From positions 1 through 64,000 of the forward strand of contig CACORI010000002.1 in NCBI GenBank assembly GCA_902629585.1: a stretch of 64,000 bases of DNA, given 5' to 3'. Shown one piece after another: positions 16,202 to 25,462 of the stretch. This DNA comes from an uncultured Pelagibacteraceae bacterium. GTDB taxonomy: Bacteria > Pseudomonadota > Alphaproteobacteria > Pelagibacterales > Pelagibacteraceae. Position 1 is the stretch's first letter; every line of letters begins with the position of its first letter. The notes beneath the pieces are model-generated. The model did not search any database. It saw nothing but the letters and a program-made list of their open reading frames with translations, and was not told the origin of the DNA. A program made the translations under genes and the position numbers.

Positions 16202-17445
16202 TCTTTTAATCCAATAATATTCTTAACTAAATTTTTAATTTCTGAATCTGTTATTTTTTCAACAACATCGAGTAAAAATCCATTTATTAGAAGTTCTTTA
16301 GATTGTTGATAATTTAAACCTCGAGACATTAAATAAAAGATTGAGTTTTCATTTAAACTTCCTGACGCTGATCCGTGGGAGCATTTTACGTCATCAGCAT
16401 AAATTTCTAATTCTGGTTTTGCATTAAACTCAGATGTTTCATCTAACAATATTGCTTTACTTAACTGATAGCCATCAGTTTTTTGAGCTTTTGAGTTTAC
16501 AAATATTCTTCCTTGGTATGCAGATTTTGAATTTTTTCCAAGAACACTTTTAATAAGTTGATAACTTTTAGTGTTCTCAACTAAATGATTAATTGTTGAT
16601 CTAATTTCGTGCTGTTGATTTTCCTTTAACGAAAAAACTCCATTTATAAATGCTGATGAATATTCACCATTTAAGTTACAATTAATTTCATTTTTAAAAT
16701 AGTCTGAACCAGCGGATAATATAAAAGTTTCTGAAATACTATTATCACCCTGTTCAATATTGTTAAAAGAATACTTTAAATTATTATTTCTAAATTTATC
16801 AAGTTTATAATTTTTAAGAATTGAGTATTTTTTTAAATTAAAATTATATAAAATATTTACAAAATTCTTATCTGCATTATCGCTAAAATAATCAATAAGT
16901 CTTAGGCAACTATTTTCTTCTAATTCAAAGTTTAAACTTAAATTTACATTTTTTGACTTTATCTTATTAGTAGTTGAATGATAAATTATTAATGGTTTTT
17001 TTAAAGAATAATTCTTTTTAACTAAAATTTTAAAAACTTTATTCGTAAATGCGTTATTTAAATCAATTAAAGAATTTTCATAATCAAATATAATATTTTT
17101 TCCGATTTCGTCAGTTATTTCAATTTGATTTTGATCTTCATAATTAAAATCAATTTTTTCAATTCTACCATTAATAAAAATAATCTTATTATGTTCTAAG
17201 CCATCAACAAAAATAGATGAGTCGATTTTATTTGGTAATGAGTAATCGTTAAAGAAACTCAATTCGCCAATATTCTTTTTAATAATTTGACTTATATCTA
17301 AAAACTTCCAATCTTCTTGTTTTCTATTTGGAAAACCATTTTCAATAAATTTCTTAAGAAAACTTTTTTTTATTTGAATTTCCTTTTCCGAAATTTTTAA
17401 AGTCTTTATTATTTTATCAAAATCTAATTGTAATTGTTCATTCAT
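16198..17445 (-). CDS. sufD: Fe-S assembly complex subunit SufD
   Basis: A 415-residue subunit of the SufBCD scaffold. The N-terminal region is divergent, but the C-terminal beta-helix half has the core signatures: YQGRIFVNSKAQKTDGYQLSKAILLDETSEF..., then VKCSHGSASGSLNENSIFYLMSRGL, which includes the conserved cysteine-histidine pair of SufD. It follows sufC directly and overlaps sufS by 4 bp. Confidence 0.93.
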   Translation of the reverse strand: MNEQLQLDFDKIIKTLKISEKEIQIKKSFLKKFIENGFPNRKQEDWKFLDISQIIKKNIGELSFFNDYSLPNKIDSSIFVDGLEHNKIIFINGRIEKIDFNYEDQNQIEITDEIGKNIIFDYENSLIDLNNAFTNKVFKILVKKNYSLKKPLIIYHSTTNKIKSKNVNLSLNFELEENSCLRLIDYFSDNADKNFVNILYNFNLKKYSILKNYKLDKFRNNNLKYSFNNIEQGDNSISETFILSAGSDYFKNEINCNLNGEYSSAFINGVFSLKENQQHEIRSTINHLVENTKSYQLIKSVLGKNSKSAYQGRIFVNSKAQKTDGYQLSKAILLDETSEFNAKPELEIYADDVKCSHGSASGSLNENSIFYLMSRGLNYQQSKELLINGFLLDVVEKITDSEIKNLVKNIIGLKE

Positions 17446-18180
17446 TTAATTAAAACTTTCATAACCTTTTTTTTCTAACTCTATTGCTAATTCTGGGCCT
17501 CCAGATCTAATTATTTTTCCATTCATTAAAACATGGACAAAGTCAGGTTTTATGTAATCTAATAATCTTTGATAGTGAGTTATTATTAAAAAAGAATTAT
17601 CTTTATTTCTTAAAGTGTTAACTCCATCGGCTACTATTTTTAAAGCATCAATATCTAAACCTGAGTCAGTTTCATCTAAAATGGATAATTTCGGGGCTAA
17701 CATAGACATTTGTAGAATTTCGTTTTTCTTTTTTTCCCCTCCAGAAAAACCAACATTTAATTGTCTATTTAGTTTTTCCTCATCAAATTTTAATTCCTTA
17801 GCTTTTTGTTTAACAAGCTTTAAAAATTCAATTGCATCTAATTCTTTTTCTCCACGTGCTTTTCTAATTGCATTTAAAGATGTTTTTAAAAATATGTTTG
17901 TATTTACTCCTGGAATTTCTAGAGGATATTGAAAAGCTAAAAATATCCCTTTATGAGCTCTTTCTTCAGTCTCAAGATCAAATAAATTTTTATTTTCAAA
18001 TAAGATTTCACCAGATACCTCGTACCCTTTTTTGCCTGATAGAATATTAGATAATGTGCTTTTACCTGAACCGTTTGGACCCATAATAGCGTGAACTTCG
18101 CCAGGATTAATATCCAGAGAAAACCCCTTTAATATAGATTTGTTTTCAACATTCGCATTTAAATTACTTATTTTGAGCAT
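17446..18180 (-). CDS. sufC: Fe-S assembly ATPase SufC
   Basis: A 244-residue ABC-type ATPase that powers the SufBCD scaffold. The Walker A motif is GPNGSGKST (residues 34-42), the signature is FSGGEKKKNEILQM, Walker B is LSILDETDSGLDIDAL, and the switch histidine is in IITHYQRLL. The KKKNE after the signature is the form usual for SufC. Its ATG overlaps the sufB stop by 1 bp and its stop abuts sufD. Confidence 0.96.
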   Translation of the reverse strand: MLKISNLNANVENKSILKGFSLDINPGEVHAIMGPNGSGKSTLSNILSGKKGYEVSGEILFENKNLFDLETEERAHKGIFLAFQYPLEIPGVNTNIFLKTSLNAIRKARGEKELDAIEFLKLVKQKAKELKFDEEKLNRQLNVGFSGGEKKKNEILQMSMLAPKLSILDETDSGLDIDALKIVADGVNTLRNKDNSFLIITHYQRLLDYIKPDFVHVLMNGKIIRSGGPELAIELEKKGYESFN

Positions 18181-19622
18181 TAACCTACACTTCCCTCTAA
18201 GCTAATTCCTACAAGTTTCTGGGCTTCAACTGCAAACTCCATTGGTAATTGTTGTAATACTTCCTTACAAAATCCATTAACAATTAGTCCTACAGCTTCC
18301 TCAGAATTAAGTCCTCTTTGTTGGCAATAATGTAATTGTTCCTCACTAATTTTTGAAGTTGTAGCTTCGTGTGCAATATTTGAGTCAAAATTCTTATTTT
18401 TAATATAAGGCACTGTGTGTGCACCACATTTATTTCCCATAAGTAAAGAGTCACATTGTGTATAGTTACTAGAATTTTTAGCTTTTGAATTAATATCTAC
18501 TAAACCTCTGTACGTCATATCAGAAAATCCAGCACTTATACCTTTGGAAATAATTTTACTTTTAGTATTTTTTCCTAAATGAATCATCTTTGTTCCAGTG
18601 TCTGCCTTTTGATGATTGTTTGTTATTGCTATAGAGTAAAATTCACCAATTGAATTATCACCTTTTAATATACAGCTTGGATATTTCCAAGTTATAGCTG
18701 AGCCTGTTTCAACTTGTGTCCAAGAAATCTTAGAATTTTTTCCCTTACATAATCCTCTTTTAGTTACAAAATTATAGATTCCTCCTTTGCCATTTTCATC
18801 ACCTGGATACCAATTTTGTACAGTTGAGTATTTTATTTCTGCATCATCTAAAGCAATTAACTCAACATTCGCTGCATGTAATTGATTTTCATCTCTCATT
18901 GGAGCTGTGCATCCCTCAAGATAACTCACGTAACTTCCCTTATCAGCAATTATTAATGTTCTCTCAAATTGACCTGTCTGTGATGCATTGATTCTGAAAT
19001 AAGTTGATAGTTCCATTGGACACTTAACGCCCTCGGGAATATAAACAAATGATCCATCTGTAAAAACAGCAGAGTTTAATGTGGCAAAGAAATGGTCTGT
19101 AACTGGTATCACTGTACCTAAATATTTTTTTACAAGTTCAGGATGTTGTTGAATTGCCTCTGACATTGAACAAAAAATTATTCCATGCTTTGTTAATTCA
19201 CCTTTAAAAGTAGTTGCTACTGAAACAGAGTCAAATACAGCATCTACAGCAATTCCATTTAGTCTTGCTTGCTCTTGTAACGGAATCCCAAGTTTTTTAT
19301 ATGTTTCTAAAAGTTTAGGGTCAAGTTCATCAAGACTTTTTGGCTTATCCTTCATGCTTTTTGGTGCTGAATAATAGTATAAATCTTGGTAATCAATTTT
19401 GGGATACTTTGGTTTTTGCCAGTTGGGTTCTTTTAAAAGTTTTAATCTATCATAAGCCTTTAATCTAAAGTCTAACATCCATTGTGGTTCTTTTTTGATA
19501 TTAGAAATAAACTTGATCACATCTTCATTTAAGCCTTTTGGCGCTTTAATGTTTTCAATATCGGTAGTAAAACCATATTTATAATCTTTTAAATTCTCTA
19601 TATCTTTTTCTCTTGTATCCAT
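18180..19622 (-). CDS. sufB: Fe-S assembly scaffold SufB
   Basis: A 480-residue central scaffold on which new Fe-S clusters form. Marks are [65 protein letters not shown] and the C-terminal CGAHTVPYI and [19 protein letters not shown]. Length and motifs are normal. It is the first structural gene after iscR, with a 2-bp gap. Confidence 0.97.
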   Translation of the reverse strand: MDTREKDIENLKDYKYGFTTDIENIKAPKGLNEDVIKFISNIKKEPQWMLDFRLKAYDRLKLLKEPNWQKPKYPKIDYQDLYYYSAPKSMKDKPKSLDELDPKLLETYKKLGIPLQEQARLNGIAVDAVFDSVSVATTFKGELTKHGIIFCSMSEAIQQHPELVKKYLGTVIPVTDHFFATLNSAVFTDGSFVYIPEGVKCPMELSTYFRINASQTGQFERTLIIADKGSYVSYLEGCTAPMRDENQLHAANVELIALDDAEIKYSTVQNWYPGDENGKGGIYNFVTKRGLCKGKNSKISWTQVETGSAITWKYPSCILKGDNSIGEFYSIAITNNHQKADTGTKMIHLGKNTKSKIISKGISAGFSDMTYRGLVDINSKAKNSSNYTQCDSLLMGNKCGAHTVPYIKNKNFDSNIAHEATTSKISEEQLHYCQQRGLNSEEAVGLIVNGFCKEVLQQLPMEFAVEAQKLVGISLEGSVG

Positions 19623-19624
19623 TT

Positions 19625-20050
19625 TTAAATTCTTCTTTCAGTATTTTCTTTAACAAGATCTTCTAAACTCTTTTTTTCAAAGAAATCATTAATGTGATTT
19701 TCAAGCTCATCCCATAAATTATGGGTCAAACATTTAGTAGATCTACCATTGCAACCTTTTTTAGACTCTTTTTTGCACTGAACAGTTTTTACTTTTTCAT
19801 CAACCGCATCAAATATATTAGTAAGCTTAATTTCTTTAGCTTTTTTATTTAAAACGTAGCCTCCTTGATTTCCTCTTACACTTTGAACAATTTCTTTTTT
19901 TCTAAGTTTAGAAAAAATTTGCTCAAGGTAATCGAGTGATATTCCTTGTCTCAGCGATATGTCTCTTAAAGATACTGGGTTAATACTATCAAATCTTGCC
20001 AGATCAACTAAAGCCATTACCGCATATCTGCCTTTAGATGTTAGTTTCAT
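19625..20050 (-). CDS. iscR: Rrf2/IscR-family Fe-S cluster-sensing transcription regulator
   Basis: A 141-residue winged-helix regulator starting [18 protein letters not shown], with the recognition-helix region [20 protein letters not shown] and the wing [10 protein letters not shown]. Three cysteines ([17 protein letters not shown]) near residue 92 are the expected 2Fe-2S ligands, with 7- and 6-residue gaps rather than the 5/5 of E. coli IscR. It leads the suf operon. A palindrome matching IscR-type operators overlaps the promoter just upstream, so auto-repression when clusters are plentiful is the likely logic. Confidence 0.92.
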   Translation of the reverse strand: MKLTSKGRYAVMALVDLARFDSINPVSLRDISLRQGISLDYLEQIFSKLRKKEIVQSVRGNQGGYVLNKKAKEIKLTNIFDAVDEKVKTVQCKKESKKGCNGRSTKCLTHNLWDELENHINDFFEKKSLEDLVKENTERRI

Positions 20051-20071
20051 AAAACCTACAATTTACAAGGA

Positions 20072-20099
20072 TATATATAAACCCGACTAAAATAGTCAA
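20072..20099 (-). promoter_or_regulatory. promoter of the iscR-suf operon
   Basis: On the minus strand TTGACT (20094-20099) is a near-consensus -35. About 16 bases further comes an AT-only TATATA run (20072-20077; the register can shift by 2 bases), a plausible -10. The iscR ATG follows at 20050. This is one of the best sigma-70-type promoters in the window. Confidence 0.7.
20085..20097. promoter_or_regulatory. IscR-like operator palindrome GACTAAAATAGTC
   Basis: A perfect 5-3-5 palindrome (GACTA / AAA / TAGTC), flanked so that the whole reads CCCGACTAAAATAGTCAAG. It matches the general form of predicted alphaproteobacterial IscR sites (GACTA-AT-rich-TAGTC) as I remember them. It sits on the -35 element and spacer of the iscR promoter, the position expected for a repressor. 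Confidence 0.7.
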
Positions 20100-20161
20100 G
20101 TATCTAAGAAAAAAAAACACTAACATTTTGTCACGCACATGTGATAAACCTAATTTTTTTT

Positions 20162-20176
20162 TGAGAATAATTATCA
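20162..20176. promoter_or_regulatory. Fur-box-like 7-1-7 inverted repeat
   Basis: TGAGAATAATTATCA differs at one position from the classical Fur 7-1-7 consensus TGATAATNATTATCA. It lies 9 bases before the hydrolase ATG and in the same 135-bp spacer as the iscR-suf promoter, so it could add iron control to either gene. The AT-rich background makes chance matches fairly easy, so confidence is limited. Confidence 0.4.
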
Positions 20177-20185
20177 ATATCAATT

Positions 20186-20842
20186 ATGGATAATAAAATT
20201 TTAGAAATATTCATCCCTGGTCCAGCTGGACGACTGGAAGCTAAATATTACAAAAGTAAAAAAAGTACTTCACCTATTGCATTAGTTTTGCAACCACACC
20301 CTCAATATGGAGGAACGATGAATAATAAAGTTGTTGTAGAAACTTTTAAAATTTTTATGGAAAATGATTTTTCAGTTTGTAGGGTAAATTTTAGAGGTGT
20401 CGGTAAAAGTGATGGTGAATTTGATAATGGTCAAGGTGAGCTTGCTGATGCTGCTGCAGCCTTAGATTGGTTGGAAAGAGAAAATTTTGATAATTCTCAG
20501 TGTTGGGTATCAGGATTTTCATTTGGATCATTGATCGCCATGCAATTATTAATGAGAAGGCCGGAAATTAATAGATTTATTGCAATATCTCCACAACCTA
20601 ATGTTTATGATTTTTCATTTCTGTCACCATGTCCAACATCTGGGATGATTGTCTACGGTAAAAAAGATGAGTTAGTTCCAATTGAATATATTACTGAATT
20701 GGATAAGAGACTAAGTTCTCAAAAAGGTATTAAAGTTGATTTTCAATCAATTCAAGATGCAAACCATTTTTTTTCTAAAAGTGAGGATTCTTTGGTCAAA
20801 AGTTTAGACAGATATATTAAAAAAGAAACGGCCTTATATTAA
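20186..20842 (+). CDS. alpha/beta hydrolase
   Basis: A 218-residue alpha/beta-hydrolase of a group common in alphaproteobacteria. The oxyanion-side segment LQPHPQYGGTMNNKVV is near residue 35. NFRGVGKSDGEFDNG follows. The nucleophile elbow is GFSFGS (serine near residue 114), and the catalytic acid and histidine lie in YGKKDELVP and DANHFF. The family is cytosolic; the substrate is unknown. It is divergent from the iscR-suf operon with a Fur-like box just before it, and its stop overlaps the convergent anmK stop in a shared TTAA. Confidence 0.82.
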   Translation: MDNKILEIFIPGPAGRLEAKYYKSKKSTSPIALVLQPHPQYGGTMNNKVVVETFKIFMENDFSVCRVNFRGVGKSDGEFDNGQGELADAAAALDWLERENFDNSQCWVSGFSFGSLIAMQLLMRRPEINRFIAISPQPNVYDFSFLSPCPTSGMIVYGKKDELVPIEYITELDKRLSSQKGIKVDFQSIQDANHFFSKSEDSLVKSLDRYIKKETALY

Positions 20843-21981
20843 TAATTTTTTTTTATTTCTCCTCCAGTTACTGGTAAAGAAACCCGTGTTGTATTTGGAT
20901 AGGAAATTGGTAAACCTAAAAAAGATCTTATTGCAAGATAAGCAAAAGCTTGTGACTCGATAAAATCTCCTTCAAATCCATAATCATCAATATTTCTTAA
21001 AATTAATTTTTTTTCAAATAAATATTCTTTAATGAATTTAATTAGAGTTTTGTTTTTTCTACCACCGCCACAAAGACAAAGATTCGATATATCTATTTCA
21101 TTCATTTTATTAATTTTTTTTATGCCCTCTGAAATTAAATATGCAGTATATTTTGTAATTGTTGAACATCCGTCTTCTAAAGATAATCCTCTTGCGAAAG
21201 AAATATCAAAATTTTTTATGTCTAAAGATTTTTTAATTTCTTTTATTTCAAAATTATCAATTACTTGATTTAGTATTAACTCATCTATTTTACCTCGAAA
21301 AGCCAGATCTCCATTTAAATCAAATTTTTTTTTACTATTTTTCCTAACCCATTCATCTATCAAACAACTACCTGGTGCTATATCATAAGCGTATAAATCC
21401 TTATTCTCGGAATCATAAGATTTTACTTGTGTCAAATTAGTTATCCCTCCTATATTCATAATCGCAATAGGAAAATCCAAATTATATTTTGAATTTAAAA
21501 TACCTGAGATTAGAAAATGAAAAATTGGTGTTAGCGGAGCGCCTTGACCTCCGTGATCTAGATCATTTTGTCTAAATTTGTTTACAACTTTTATTTTAGT
21601 TAATTGAGATAAAAGGTTAGCATCTCCTATCTGCTTGGAAATTTTTTCATCTGGTAAATGTAATATTGTTTGTCCATGAAAACCTATTAAATCAATAACT
21701 AAGGATTTTTTTTCAATCAAACTGTTAATTAATTTACTATTAAACAAAGTAAAATTTCTCTCAATTTCACTTATTTTTTTAAATTTGTCTTCGACATCTT
21801 TATATGTAAAAATTTCATCTCTTAATTTTATTAGTTTTTGTTGTAAATTTTGGTCAAATTCATGGTATTCATTTAAAATTATCTCGAAATTATTACCTCC
21901 GTCAGACTTTATTACTGATACATCAACTCCATCCATAGATGTACCACTCATCAATCCCAGAGACGTAAATATTTTACTCAT
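20839..21981 (-). CDS. anmK: anhydro-N-acetylmuramic acid kinase AnmK
   Basis: A 380-residue kinase of cell-wall recycling that opens and phosphorylates 1,6-anhydro-MurNAc. The signature LGLMSGTSMDGVDVSVI is near residue 8. IGFHGQTILHLP, GQGAPLTPIFH and NIGGITNLTQV follow, and the C-terminus has LCLCGGGRKN. It sits head-to-head with tyrS, a common alphaproteobacterial arrangement. Confidence 0.95.
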   Translation of the reverse strand: MSKIFTSLGLMSGTSMDGVDVSVIKSDGGNNFEIILNEYHEFDQNLQQKLIKLRDEIFTYKDVEDKFKKISEIERNFTLFNSKLINSLIEKKSLVIDLIGFHGQTILHLPDEKISKQIGDANLLSQLTKIKVVNKFRQNDLDHGGQGAPLTPIFHFLISGILNSKYNLDFPIAIMNIGGITNLTQVKSYDSENKDLYAYDIAPGSCLIDEWVRKNSKKKFDLNGDLAFRGKIDELILNQVIDNFEIKEIKKSLDIKNFDISFARGLSLEDGCSTITKYTAYLISEGIKKINKMNEIDISNLCLCGGGRKNKTLIKFIKEYLFEKKLILRNIDDYGFEGDFIESQAFAYLAIRSFLGLPISYPNTTRVSLPVTGGEIKKNY

Positions 21982-22028
21982 ATTTATTTTTTTTTAAAAA
22001 AATTTGTATATTGTCTGAGTATAGACAT

Positions 22029-23273
22029 ATGAATAAATTTATAAATGAATTTAAAGATAGAGGATATTTCTATCAATGTACAAATGAAAGTGAGTTATCA
22101 AATTTGTTAAATGCCAAAAGCATTAATGCTTATATTGGTTTTGATAGTACAGCTCCCTCATTACATGTAGGCAGCTTACTCCAAATCATGTGTTTAAGGC
22201 TTCTTCAAAAGCATGGGCATAGACCGATCATATTACTGGGTGGTGGTACAACTCGAATTGGTGATCCCTCTGGAAAAGAAGAAACAAGAAAAATCTTATC
22301 AGAAAAACAAATTGAAAGTAATATAAAGAACATTCAAAAAGTTTTTAAGATCTTTTTAAAAACGAACAATAAAAAATTAAAGCCAATTTTTGTTAATAAT
22401 TACAAATGGCTCGGAAAATTAAATTATATAAAATTTCTTAGAGAAATTGGTAAACATTTTACAATTAACAAAATGTTAAGTTTTGACAGTGTAAAACTAA
22501 GATTAGATAGAGAACAATCTTTAAGTTACATGGAATTTAATTATATGATTTTACAAGCTTATGATTTTTTAGAACTTAACAAAAATAAAAATTGCTCATT
22601 ACAAATTGGAGGCTCTGATCAATGGGGAAATATAGTAAATGGTGTTGATTTGATTAAAAGACATTCAAATAAACATGTTTATGGTCTTACGACACCTTTG
22701 ATTACTTTAGCATCAGGAATTAAAATGGGTAAAACAGAAAAAGGAGCGATTTGGTTAGATAAAAAACTTTTATCACCTTACGATTATTTTCAATTTTGGA
22801 GAAATACAGATGATAGAGATGTAATTAAATTTTTAAAAATGTTTACTGATTTAGAAATTTCAGAAATAGAAAAAATGAAAAATGATAATATAAATGATCT
22901 AAAAATTTTATTGGCAAAAAATGCAACTAAGATGCTTCACGGGAGTGAAGAAGCCTCAAAAGCCTTAGAAACAACTATTTCGGTTTTTGTAAAAAAAAAA
23001 ATAGATAATCAAGTTGATCTCCCGATTTTCAAAATAAAAAAAAGAGAGGCCGATGACGGCATTAGTATTCTTGATTTGGTCGTTAAAACAAAATTGTTAA
23101 AATCAAAAAGTGAAGTTAGGCGGGCGGTTAAAGATAAAGGAATTAAAATTAATGATACACCGATTCAAAGTGATAGTTATTTAATTTCAACTTCTAATTT
23201 CAAAAGAGAGGATAATTTAATTAAATTATCTCATGGAAAAAAAAATCATGTAATAATTAAATTAATAAATTAG
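22029..23273 (+). CDS. tyrS: tyrosyl-tRNA synthetase
   Basis: A class I synthetase of about 414 residues charging tRNA-Tyr. The HIGH-like motif is SLHVGSLLQ. YIGFDSTAPSLH and GGSDQWGNIVNG bind tyrosine. The KMSKS-like loop is KMGKTEKGAIWL. A C-terminal S4-type RNA-binding domain is present (SEVRRAVKDKGIKIND). I prefer the ATG at 22029; a TTG at 22011 adds six residues. A small inverted repeat (TGTCT at 22012-22016 and AGACA at 22023-22027) lies just before this ATG. Confidence 0.95.
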   Translation: MNKFINEFKDRGYFYQCTNESELSNLLNAKSINAYIGFDSTAPSLHVGSLLQIMCLRLLQKHGHRPIILLGGGTTRIGDPSGKEETRKILSEKQIESNIKNIQKVFKIFLKTNNKKLKPIFVNNYKWLGKLNYIKFLREIGKHFTINKMLSFDSVKLRLDREQSLSYMEFNYMILQAYDFLELNKNKNCSLQIGGSDQWGNIVNGVDLIKRHSNKHVYGLTTPLITLASGIKMGKTEKGAIWLDKKLLSPYDYFQFWRNTDDRDVIKFLKMFTDLEISEIEKMKNDNINDLKILLAKNATKMLHGSEEASKALETTISVFVKKKIDNQVDLPIFKIKKREADDGISILDLVVKTKLLKSKSEVRRAVKDKGIKINDTPIQSDSYLISTSNFKREDNLIKLSHGKKNHVIIKLIN

Positions 23274-25462
23274 TTTTTTTTAATTTTTTCTAATGTCCTA
23301 GTAATAAATCTAGGCGTTAATGTTTTTATCGGATTTACAGTAGTTTCAAGTTGATTTGGGGGTCCCTTGATTTTAAAACTTACACCAAAAACTCCCTCTC
23401 CTACTTTCTTTCCAACTAATAATTCACCTAAAAAAGGAATTGAGCCAATTGTTTTGTTAAGTGTTGTTGCTGGAACTAATGTTCCTCTTAAGCTAATAAG
23501 ATTTTTTTCCTCAATATACCCACTCATTAAAATTGAGATAGCTGGGCCAATTGCATATATCTCTTCAATAGTCATCAATTTTTCCTCATTAGAAAATTTC
23601 ATCTCAAACTCGTTAAACCTTATGCCTTCACCAGATAATAAATCAGCGATACCTTGCAAAGATGCTAAAGTTAATAATTTTGTTAATGCAGGTAATTCTT
23701 TAAGTTTAAAATCATAAATTTTTAAAGTTGATTTACTAATGTTATTTCTTTTTACAGAGTAAAAATCTAAAGATCCCTCATCGAATCCCTTAATAAATTT
23801 ATAGCGGTTAACTAAAGGTTTTGCATTATCCGAAAAGAGTGTTGTGATTTTTTCATCTTCTTTTGATTTAATAGTGAATTTAATTTCTTTGTTGTTATTA
23901 AATTTAGCTGTCAACTCAGTTTCAAAAACTTTAAAGTCTTTGTGAATTATATATCCAGATAAATTCTTTATTTCATTATATTTATCCAAATAAACTTCAT
24001 CAATATTAATTAAAAACTTTAAATTTTTGTTTAAATAAAGATTATTTTTTTTACTTTTAGTGGTTAACAGTTCTTTTATATAATGATCAATATTTAAACT
24101 CTTGCCTACTATAAAATAATCCTTATTTTTTTTTGAGATACTTATGGAATTTTTAAGATTGTCTTTATCCTCATAGTTTAAAGAAATATTTTTTACATAA
24201 TTAATCTTATTTTTGTTTGAAAGAAATAAATCAAATATTGAGATAGTATTTTTATTCTCAATAAAATTTATCTTTTTAAATAATATATCCTTATTTTTAT
24301 TTTGAATTCCATCGATTTCAATTTTTAAATTTGATTTATCTTTTTTTTGAAAATTAAGTATATTTAATACAAATTCATTTTCCTTAATTTCTATTTGTGT
24401 ATTAAAGTTTAGTTTTTTTTTATCTTTAAATATTTTATAATTTATTTTATCAGCATTATTCTGCAAAAATAATTTTCCAGAACCCAATATGTCGTAAGTA
24501 CCTTTTTTATAAATAATGTTTATTAAATTATTTTTAAAAATAATTTTTTCTTTAATATTTGGCAAAAAATCTTCCAAATTTAAATTATTTTCAATTTCTA
24601 AATTTAACAAATTTAATTTTGAAGTAATTTGTAAATCCGAAACTTTTAATTTATTGTTTATATAAAAATTAAATTTATTTTCTGATTTAAAGCTAATTTT
24701 ATTGACATTCAAATCAAAATCATAAAATTTTAATAAATTGGATATTTTTTTTTTATCTAAATCAATTTTATCATTAATTAATCTTCCTGAAACTAGATAT
24801 TTTTCTTTGTCTTTGATTAAATCAATTTCTGGTATTTTAAAAACTTTATTATCAATTTTAAAGTTCAATTCATCTAAATTTATTTCATCTTTTTTTGCCT
24901 CAAAAATAAAATTTACTTGATCAATCTTATATCGTTTAAAAAAATTTATCTTTCCATTTTTAACTATTCCCTTAATTTGATAATTTTCACTTAATGCCCC
25001 ATTTTCATCAAATTCCAGTACAATATCAGCAATTATAAATCCGTTTTTGATAGTTTTTTCTGCAATAAATAATTTAGTATCATTTTGAAATAGTCTTAAT
25101 AATTTAATTAAATTCTTAATTTCTATCGTTTTTGTTGATAAATAAATTTTTTTTAGAGAAAATTCCTTACTAATAATTGATTTTATAGAAACTTCTGATC
25201 TAATGTTTTCAAACTCAATCTTTTCTTGATTATAAGTTAAATTTGCCCCAACAGTTTTAAGTTCAAATTTGAATTTAAAAGGATTTAAAATTATGAATAT
25301 TTTTTTTAAGTCAATATTTAAATTATCATCAATTTTTTTAATCTGTTTATCTATATTTGAATTAAAAATGTTAGTACTTATCCCTATTACACTTAAATAA
25401 ATTGTACTGATGATTAAAATAACAATAGTGGTTATAATTAATCTATAAATAATTTTTATCAT
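23270..25462 (-). CDS. AsmA-like / DUF3971-type membrane-anchored protein
   Basis: A 730-residue protein with one N-terminal membrane anchor (residues ~6-28) and a long, mostly beta-stranded, lysine- and asparagine-rich periplasmic body. Only the C-terminal ~170 residues are well conserved, with the form seen in alphaproteobacterial AsmA-like proteins (LPALTKLLTLASLQGIADLL, GIRFNEFEMKF, SGYIEEKNLISLRGTLVPA, PFLGELLVGKKVGEGVFGVSF). AsmA-family proteins are thought to move lipids to the outer membrane or modulate its assembly. Its start overlaps the prfB stop (ATGA). Confidence 0.75.
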   Translation of the reverse strand: MIKIIYRLIITTIVILIISTIYLSVIGISTNIFNSNIDKQIKKIDDNLNIDLKKIFIILNPFKFKFELKTVGANLTYNQEKIEFENIRSEVSIKSIISKEFSLKKIYLSTKTIEIKNLIKLLRLFQNDTKLFIAEKTIKNGFIIADIVLEFDENGALSENYQIKGIVKNGKINFFKRYKIDQVNFIFEAKKDEINLDELNFKIDNKVFKIPEIDLIKDKEKYLVSGRLINDKIDLDKKKISNLLKFYDFDLNVNKISFKSENKFNFYINNKLKVSDLQITSKLNLLNLEIENNLNLEDFLPNIKEKIIFKNNLINIIYKKGTYDILGSGKLFLQNNADKINYKIFKDKKKLNFNTQIEIKENEFVLNILNFQKKDKSNLKIEIDGIQNKNKDILFKKINFIENKNTISIFDLFLSNKNKINYVKNISLNYEDKDNLKNSISISKKNKDYFIVGKSLNIDHYIKELLTTKSKKNNLYLNKNLKFLINIDEVYLDKYNEIKNLSGYIIHKDFKVFETELTAKFNNNKEIKFTIKSKEDEKITTLFSDNAKPLVNRYKFIKGFDEGSLDFYSVKRNNISKSTLKIYDFKLKELPALTKLLTLASLQGIADLLSGEGIRFNEFEMKFSNEEKLMTIEEIYAIGPAISILMSGYIEEKNLISLRGTLVPATTLNKTIGSIPFLGELLVGKKVGEGVFGVSFKIKGPPNQLETTVNPIKTLTPRFITRTLEKIKKN

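Noticed and set aside
20128-20147. Imperfect palindrome TTGTCAC...GTGATAA in the suf/hydrolase spacer
   Set aside because: The arms match only in part and there is no known regulator or promoter element to link it with; it could be chance.
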